A program made the position numbers and the translations under genes. Source: an uncultured Sutterella sp. (lineage in GTDB: Bacteria > Pseudomonadota > Gammaproteobacteria > Burkholderiales > Burkholderiaceae_F). Taken from it: a DNA stretch of 19,354 nucleotides. The stretch spans positions 1-19,354 of the forward strand of contig USCE01000011.1 in assembly GCA_900553105.1 (NCBI GenBank), written 5' to 3'. How positions within the stretch are numbered: position 1 is the stretch's first letter; each line of letters starts with the position of its first letter. Positions 14,942 through 19,354 of this stretch are shown one piece after another. The notes beneath the pieces are model-generated. The model ran no database searches. It was not told where the DNA came from and was given only the letters and a program-made list of their open reading frames with translations.

Positions 14942-16408
14942 TTACTTTAAAAGATCGGCTAAACGCTTGTGAGCGGGAGCAGCATGACGCTCAGCAAAGA
15001 TGCCGTGCCAACGAGCCACCTGCTTTTTGACTTGAGCCGGAGCTGTGCCACCTAAGTGGTCACGAGCGGCAACGCTGGATTCAAGCTTCAAGGCCTTTTC
15101 ATAGACGTCTTCTTCAATCATTGGGCAGAAGTCCTTTAATTGTTCAAGCGTCAATTCGGCCAAGTCGCACTCAAGGTTGGAGGCAAGTTTCACGACAGAG
15201 CCCACGACATCATGCGCTTCACGGAAGGGCAGGCCCTTCTTCGTGAGGTAGTCGGCCAAGTCGGTAGCAGTGGGGTAGCCTGCTTGAGCGGCTTTTTTCA
15301 TTTCTTCGCGGTTGGGCACAACGCCGGGCATCATTTCCACGAACGCACGCAAGGTGTCCTTGACCGTATCGATTGCATCAAAGACAGGTTCCTTATCTTC
15401 TTGTGTGTCTTTGGCATAGGCCAACGGTAAGCCCTTCATCAAAAGCGTGAGGCTGATTAAGTCGCCAGCCACACGGCCTGCTTTACCACGAGCGGTTTCG
15501 GCCACGTCCGGGTTTTTCTTTTGCGGCATGATGGACGAGCCTGTCGTGAAGCGATCGGGCAACATCATGAATTTGAAGCGTTGACTCATCCAGTAGATGA
15601 GTTCTTCAGACAAGCGCGAGATGTGCATCATGAGGATGCTCGCAGCCGCCGTAAATTCAATGCAAAAGTCGCGATCGCTTACCGCATCCAAAGAGTTTTG
15701 CATCACGGATTCAAAGCCCAGGAGTTCTGCCGTGTATTCGCGGTCAATCGGATAGGTGGTGCCTGCCAGGGCGGCTGCACCCAAGGGGCTTTGATTGACG
15801 CGAGCGCGAAGATCGATTAAGCGGGCGCGGTCACGTTCAAACATTTCCACGTAGGCCAAGAAGTGGTGGCCGAGCGTGACGGGTTGAGCCACTTGCATGT
15901 GGGTGAAGCCCGGCATGATCGTATCGAATTCTTTTTCAGCCTGAGCAACAAGGATTTCTTGAAGATTACCCACGAGTTCAATAATCGTGTCGATTTCTTC
16001 ACGCATGTAAAGGCGCATGTCGGTGGCCACTTGGTCGTTACGGGAGCGGCCCGTGTGAAGGCGCTTACCGGCGTCACCCACCAATTGCGTCAAGCGGGCC
16101 TCAACGTTTAAGTGCACGTCTTCGAGTTCAAGCTTCCATTGAAATTGACCTTCTTGGATTTCTTTAACAATTTGTGCCATGCCGCGTTTGATGTCGGCTA
16201 AGTCACTGTCGGCCAAAACACCGACCTTATTCATCATCGTGGCGTGAGCGATGGAGCCGGCGATATCGGCCAAAGCCATACGCTTATCGAAGTCAACACT
16301 GGCCGTATAACGCAACACAAAGTCAGCAACGGGTTCAGAGAAACGACCCGACCAGGCTTTGCTTTTCTGAGACAGCGGGTCGAGGTGTTGAGCAGCAACT
16401 TCAGGCAT
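14942..16408 (-). CDS. argH: Argininosuccinate lyase
   Basis: This 488-residue cytoplasmic enzyme of the fumarase/aspartase superfamily splits argininosuccinate into arginine and fumarate, the last step of arginine synthesis. The superfamily signature GSSIMPQKKNP is at 290-300 and holds the catalytic serine loop. HTGRSRNDQVATD (118-130) and GFTHMQVAQPVTLGHH (167-182), with the general His170, are typical. The N-terminal WSGRFSEP (19-26) is the usual argH opening; about 18 residues precede it, a modest extension. The start is supported by AGAGGATC before the ATG. It is transcribed alone, divergent from hemC, and ends in a strong terminator. Confidence 0.97.
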   Translation of the reverse strand: MPEVAAQHLDPLSQKSKAWSGRFSEPVADFVLRYTASVDFDKRMALADIAGSIAHATMMNKVGVLADSDLADIKRGMAQIVKEIQEGQFQWKLELEDVHLNVEARLTQLVGDAGKRLHTGRSRNDQVATDMRLYMREEIDTIIELVGNLQEILVAQAEKEFDTIMPGFTHMQVAQPVTLGHHFLAYVEMFERDRARLIDLRARVNQSPLGAAALAGTTYPIDREYTAELLGFESVMQNSLDAVSDRDFCIEFTAAASILMMHISRLSEELIYWMSQRFKFMMLPDRFTTGSSIMPQKKNPDVAETARGKAGRVAGDLISLTLLMKGLPLAYAKDTQEDKEPVFDAIDTVKDTLRAFVEMMPGVVPNREEMKKAAQAGYPTATDLADYLTKKGLPFREAHDVVGSVVKLASNLECDLAELTLEQLKDFCPMIEEDVYEKALKLESSVAARDHLGGTAPAQVKKQVARWHGIFAERHAAPAHKRLADLLK

Positions 16409-16564
16409 ATCTTGATCCTCTATAGAGTATTAGAAGTAGTGAATAGGCGACATTGTACGCAAAATCCGTCATTGAAAAAGAGTCGATAAGAAGAAAATTT
16501 AACGCCTCTAAATAAAAATACTGATTATAAATCAAGAACTTATATCTCATTTTGCCGACAATTA

Positions 16565-16578
16565 GCAAGAAGTCTTGC
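16565..16578. repeat. Short palindrome in the argH-hemC gap
   Basis: GCAAGA and TCTTGC flank AG. The gap 16409-16666 between argH and hemC also holds a TATAAT box on the minus strand (16529-16524) and a TACAAT box (16457-16452), neither with a good -35, as possible argH promoters. Confidence 0.3.
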
Positions 16579-16603
16579 GCAAAATACGCTCCCTCTCAGC
16601 CTC

Positions 16604-16625
16604 TTTTAAGAAAAAATTCTTAAAA
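16604..16625. promoter_or_regulatory. AT-rich inverted repeat upstream of hemC
   Basis: TTTTAAGAA (16604-16612) and TTCTTAAAA (16617-16625) are perfect 9-base arms around AAAA, ending 41 bases before the hemC ATG. It could be an operator or overlap the hemC promoter. Confidence 0.4.
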
Positions 16626-16666
16626 TTCCGAGTTCGTATTACGTTTGTTATTTTTGATATTTCGTT

Positions 16667-17599
16667 ATGAGTCAAGCACTTACTATTCTGACACGTGAAA
16701 GTCCGCTTGCGATGTGGCAAGCTCTTCATATTCAATCCCGTCTTCGCGAAGCGTATCCTGAACGCACGGTCGAAGTGGTCGGCATGACAACGCAAGGCGA
16801 CCGCATTTTAGATAAGACGCTCTCAAAGATTGGTGGCAAGGGACTTTTTGTTAAAGAATTGGAAATCGCTCTTTTGGAGCGACGCGCACATTTGGCCGTA
16901 CACTCTTTAAAAGATGTGCCGATGCAGTTGCAAGACGACTTTGTACTAGCAGCCGTGACCGAACGTGAAGACCCGCACGATGCGTTTGTGAGCAATCGCT
17001 ACGACACGCTGGAAAGTCTTCCTGAAGGTGCTGTGGTTGGCACGGCGAGCCTTCGTCGCGAGCTGATGCTAAAGGTGCACTACCCGTACTTAGTGGTTAA
17101 AACAGTGCGGGGCAATGTCGGCACCCGTCTTCGTAAGCTCGATGAGGGGCAATACGATGCACTTATCATGGCCTACGCAGGATTAAAGCGCTTGGGTCAC
17201 TTTGATCGTATTAAAGAAGTCATTAGCGATGAAGTGTCGTTACCGAGCCCGGGCCAAGGAGCGCTGGGTATTGAGTGCATGGCTGACGATGTGGCAACGC
17301 GAGAAGCGCTGTCATTTTTAAATGACGAAAACACCTTTATGTGTACAGCTGCCGAGCGTGCTGTAAGTCGTGCATTGGGGGGCTCTTGCCAAGTTCCCTT
17401 GGCCGCTTATGCGACAATTGAAGGTGAGACGATGCGCCTTCGTGCCTTAATCGGCGATCATACAACGGGCGAAATGGTCTCAACGGAAGTCACGGGCCAA
17501 AAGCGTGAGTTTGAAGCCATTGCCAAAGAAGCGGTGGAAAACTTGATGGCGCAAGGGGCTGCCCGATTTGTCGAAAAGTTTATGGGAAACGCGCAATGA
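16667..17599 (+). CDS. hemC: Porphobilinogen deaminase (hydroxymethylbilane synthase)
   Basis: This 310-residue cytoplasmic enzyme joins four porphobilinogens into hydroxymethylbilane in haem synthesis. The N-terminal TRESPLAMWQA (9-19), GGKGLFVKELEIALL (56-70) and HSLKDVP with Asp83 match the family's active site. VRGNVGTRLRKLD (147-159) contains the substrate-binding arginines. The dipyrromethane cofactor is carried by Cys241 in LGGSCQVPLAAY. The length is as expected. No Shine-Dalgarno-like sequence is visible in the AT-rich bases before the ATG, although the start agrees with the family. It overlaps hemD by 4 bases (ATGA). Confidence 0.97.
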   Translation: MSQALTILTRESPLAMWQALHIQSRLREAYPERTVEVVGMTTQGDRILDKTLSKIGGKGLFVKELEIALLERRAHLAVHSLKDVPMQLQDDFVLAAVTEREDPHDAFVSNRYDTLESLPEGAVVGTASLRRELMLKVHYPYLVVKTVRGNVGTRLRKLDEGQYDALIMAYAGLKRLGHFDRIKEVISDEVSLPSPGQGALGIECMADDVATREALSFLNDENTFMCTAAERAVSRALGGSCQVPLAAYATIEGETMRLRALIGDHTTGEMVSTEVTGQKREFEAIAKEAVENLMAQGAARFVEKFMGNAQ

Positions 17600-18375
17600 T
17601 CTCTTATCAAAGACCCGTCATTTTGATGCGCCCGGGCGCCTCAAACGATCGATTGGCCGATCGCTTGATGAAAAAGGGGATTAACGTCTGGAAGTGGCCC
17701 GCGTTTACGATTTTGCCGCCGGAAGATCCCGGGCGCGTTAAAGCGCGTTTAAACGACTTGGCGAATTTCGATATGGTGATGTTGGCCAGTCCCGCGGCCG
17801 TGGCAGCAAGTGCTCTTTACATGTCCAAGTGGCCCGAGCATGTGAAGCTGGCCACCGTGGGTTCGGGCACGGCGCGTGTGATTCGAGCCGTCTGGGGGGA
17901 AGAAACTCAGGTGATCTATCCCGAAGGTGAAACGGATCAATCGGGGTCAGAGCATTTGTTTGAAATTCTCAAGCAACAGGGGTTCCCCTCTCGAGTTTTA
18001 ATCGTTCGGGGTCAGGTGGGCCGCGAGTGGCTCAGAGAGCAGTTGATGCAACACGGCACTGACGTGGAAGTGTTGCCGGCGTATCAGCGAGCCCCCTTGG
18101 AGTTAACTAACGAGGAGATCGCTAAACTTGAGAGCGCCGTCACGGGGATTGCTCCCATCGTTTATCTCACGAGTACCGACTCTGTGGGCGTGCTACTTCA
18201 TGCTGTGAAAAAAGTGGAGGGCGCCCTGGAGTGGTTACAACGCGGTTTTGTGTTAACGATTCACCCGAGACCGAAAGCGTTACTGGAAAAAGAGGGTTTT
18301 CACAACGTCGGCCTGGTCTCGGCTAAGGACGTACAAGTACAAGAGGCCGTTGAGCGATTGTTGACAATCGTCTAA
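17596..18375 (+). CDS. hemD: Uroporphyrinogen-III synthase
   Basis: This 259-residue, soluble two-lobed protein closes and inverts ring D of hydroxymethylbilane to give uroporphyrinogen III, directly after HemC. The family is poorly conserved. Recognisable parts are VILMRPGASNDRLADRL near the start, the FDMVMLASPAAVAA segment (58-71), VGSGTARVIR (88-97), VLIVRGQVGREWLREQL (133-149) and VYLTSTDSVGVLLHAV. Position is the strongest support: its ATG overlaps the hemC stop. The length fits a stand-alone HemD, with no fused HemX segment. The next gene is a pyrophosphatase. Confidence 0.93.
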   Translation: MISYQRPVILMRPGASNDRLADRLMKKGINVWKWPAFTILPPEDPGRVKARLNDLANFDMVMLASPAAVAASALYMSKWPEHVKLATVGSGTARVIRAVWGEETQVIYPEGETDQSGSEHLFEILKQQGFPSRVLIVRGQVGREWLREQLMQHGTDVEVLPAYQRAPLELTNEEIAKLESAVTGIAPIVYLTSTDSVGVLLHAVKKVEGALEWLQRGFVLTIHPRPKALLEKEGFHNVGLVSAKDVQVQEAVERLLTIV

Positions 18376-18414
18376 GGCGCTAAAATTAATAAATTTGTTG
18401 CGCCTGGTGCGCAA
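18376..18414 (+). other. Overlapping alternative hairpins between hemD and ppaC
   Basis: GGCGC (18376-18380) can pair with GCGCC (18400-18404), while TTGCGC (18398-18403) can pair with GCGCAA (18409-18414). The two stems share bases, so only one can form. A T-run (18433-18438) follows later, before the pyrophosphatase ribosome site. A weak attenuator or RNA processing site is possible. Confidence 0.3.
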
Positions 18415-18451
18415 GCATGATTGATCAAAAAGTTTTTTCAAAGGAATTCGC

Positions 18452-19308
18452 ATGAGCGCTTTGATTTTGGGTCACAAAAACCCTGATACCGACAGCATTA
18501 TTTCTGCTTTGGCCTGTGCCGATCTTTATAGCCGCCGTGGTCTTGATGTCAAGCCTGTGGCCCAAGGCGAACCCGCTCCTGAAACGGCTTTCATTTTGGA
18601 TCGTTTCGGTTTAACCGCCCCTTGTGTGATTGATAGCGTCGCTGGCGCCGATCTCTACCTCGTGGACTTCTCCGACAAGGCTCAAGCTCCTGCTGACATC
18701 GATCAAGCTCATTTGAAGGGTATTGTGGACCATCATAAGTTGGGTGACATCACGAGTTCGTCTCCCATCGAAGCGGTGATCATGCCCGTGGGTTGCACCT
18801 GCACGATTTTAAAGTCGATGTATGACTATCTCGGCATTGAAATTCCGGCCAATATTGCCGGCGCCATGCTTTGCGCCATTTTGTCTGACACGGTGATCTT
18901 TAAGTCGCCCACTTGCACGCAAACCGATCGTGATGCCGCTGCTGCGTTGGCAAAGATTGCCGGTGTTGACGATGTGCAAGCGTTGGGTATGGAACTTTTT
19001 AAGGCCAAGAGCGCTGTGGCCGGTGTTCCCGTACGCAACCTCATCTTCCGTGACTTTAAGGACTTCAATATGAACGGCTGTAAGGTCGGTGTCGGTCAGC
19101 TCGAACTCGTTAGCCTTGACCTCGTGGCCGATGTTAAAGCTGAGATTGAGGCCGAACTTGCTAAGGTGAAGGCCGAAGAGGGCCGTCACACCGCGATGCT
19201 TCTTTTGACCGATATTATGAAAGAAGGCAGCGAGCTTTTAATGGCAAGCGATGACGCAGGTAAAATTGCTCGCGCATTCGGTCATTGCGAATGTGAGCTC
19301 GAGAAGGG
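18452..19308 (+). CDS. ppaC: Family II (Mn-dependent) inorganic pyrophosphatase, C-terminus missing
   Basis: The frame begins at ATG 18452, with AAGGA 6 bases upstream, and runs 285 codons into the adapter junction. It is a DHH-superfamily pyrophosphatase, which splits pyrophosphate in the cytoplasm and so drives biosynthesis. Metal-ligand residues are visible: His8, Asp12 and Asp14 in GHKNPDTDS, Asp72 in LVDFSD, the DHH triad Asp93-His94-His95, and Asp146 in LSDTVIFKSPTCT. GCTCTIL (114-120) and a Lys in FRDFKDF (199-205) also fit. Bacillus subtilis PpaC, as I recall it, has LVDHNE where this has LVDFSD. About 24 residues are missing, including the expected SRKKQ active-site stretch. The truncation is caused by the contig end, not by mutation. 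Confidence 0.93.
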
Positions 19309-19354
19309 CTGTCTCTTATACACATCTCCGAGCCCACGAGACCGGAGCCTATCT
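19309..19354. other. Untrimmed Nextera i7 adapter (artefact)
   Basis: CTGTCTCTTATACACATCT (19309-19327) is the reverse complement of the Tn5 mosaic end, followed by the Nextera read-2 part (19328-19342), index CGGAGCCT (19343-19350) and ATCT of the flow-cell adapter. It is the mirror image of 1-47 and is not genomic. Confidence 0.98.

Noticed and set aside
1..19354. Terminal inverted repeats suggesting a linear plasmid, phage or transposon
   Set aside because: The repeats are exactly the Nextera adapter with index, so they come from library preparation.

Overview
The window is an assembled bacterial contig of about 19.3 kb with untrimmed Illumina Nextera adapter at both ends (1-47 and 19309-19354). 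Real sequence runs from about 48 to 19308, so the first and last genes are cut. Gene content (alaS followed by a TusA-like gene, argH divergent from hemC-hemD, rmlB-rmlC, a UvrD/PcrA-type helicase, a PanF/YhdT-like transporter pair) and intermediate GC suggest a proteobacterium. My best guess is a betaproteobacterium of the Burkholderiales, perhaps Sutterellaceae-like. That is inference from gene content and order, not a search result.

Layout. (1) 48-2957, minus: a tight three-gene operon of a YhdT-like small membrane protein, a PanF-like sodium:solute symporter, and a C45-family (isopenicillin-N acyltransferase-like) Ntn-hydrolase cut at its C-terminus by the contig end. (2) 3216-6085, plus: alaS and a TusA-family protein, ending in a clear hairpin terminator. 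(3) 6219-8634, minus: a GarR/3-hydroxyisobutyrate-dehydrogenase-like reductase and, behind its own terminator, a two-domain aspartate/glutamate racemase whose N-terminal domain lacks one of the two active-site cysteines. (4) 8816-12965, plus: overlapping rmlB-rmlC, then a UvrD/PcrA-type helicase with an unusual Gly/Tyr/Ser/Arg-rich linker. (5) 13047-14507, minus: a second sodium:solute symporter, preceded by a 434-base non-coding stretch holding a 22-bp perfect palindrome, a second palindrome and a hairpin plus T-run. (6) 14942-16408, minus: argH with a strong terminator. (7) 16667-19308, plus: hemC-hemD with a 4-base overlap, then a family II (Mn-dependent) inorganic pyrophosphatase cut just before its C-terminal active-site motif.

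Most of the window is housekeeping: translation (alaS), arginine synthesis (argH), tetrapyrrole synthesis (hemC, hemD), dTDP-sugar synthesis (rmlB, rmlC), DNA repair (helicase) and pyrophosphate removal. The more individual parts are the acyltransferase-symporter operon, the half-degenerate double racemase and the palindrome-rich control region of the second symporter. I see no mobile element, CRISPR array, tRNA or rRNA, and nothing that I can defend as a wholly new system.
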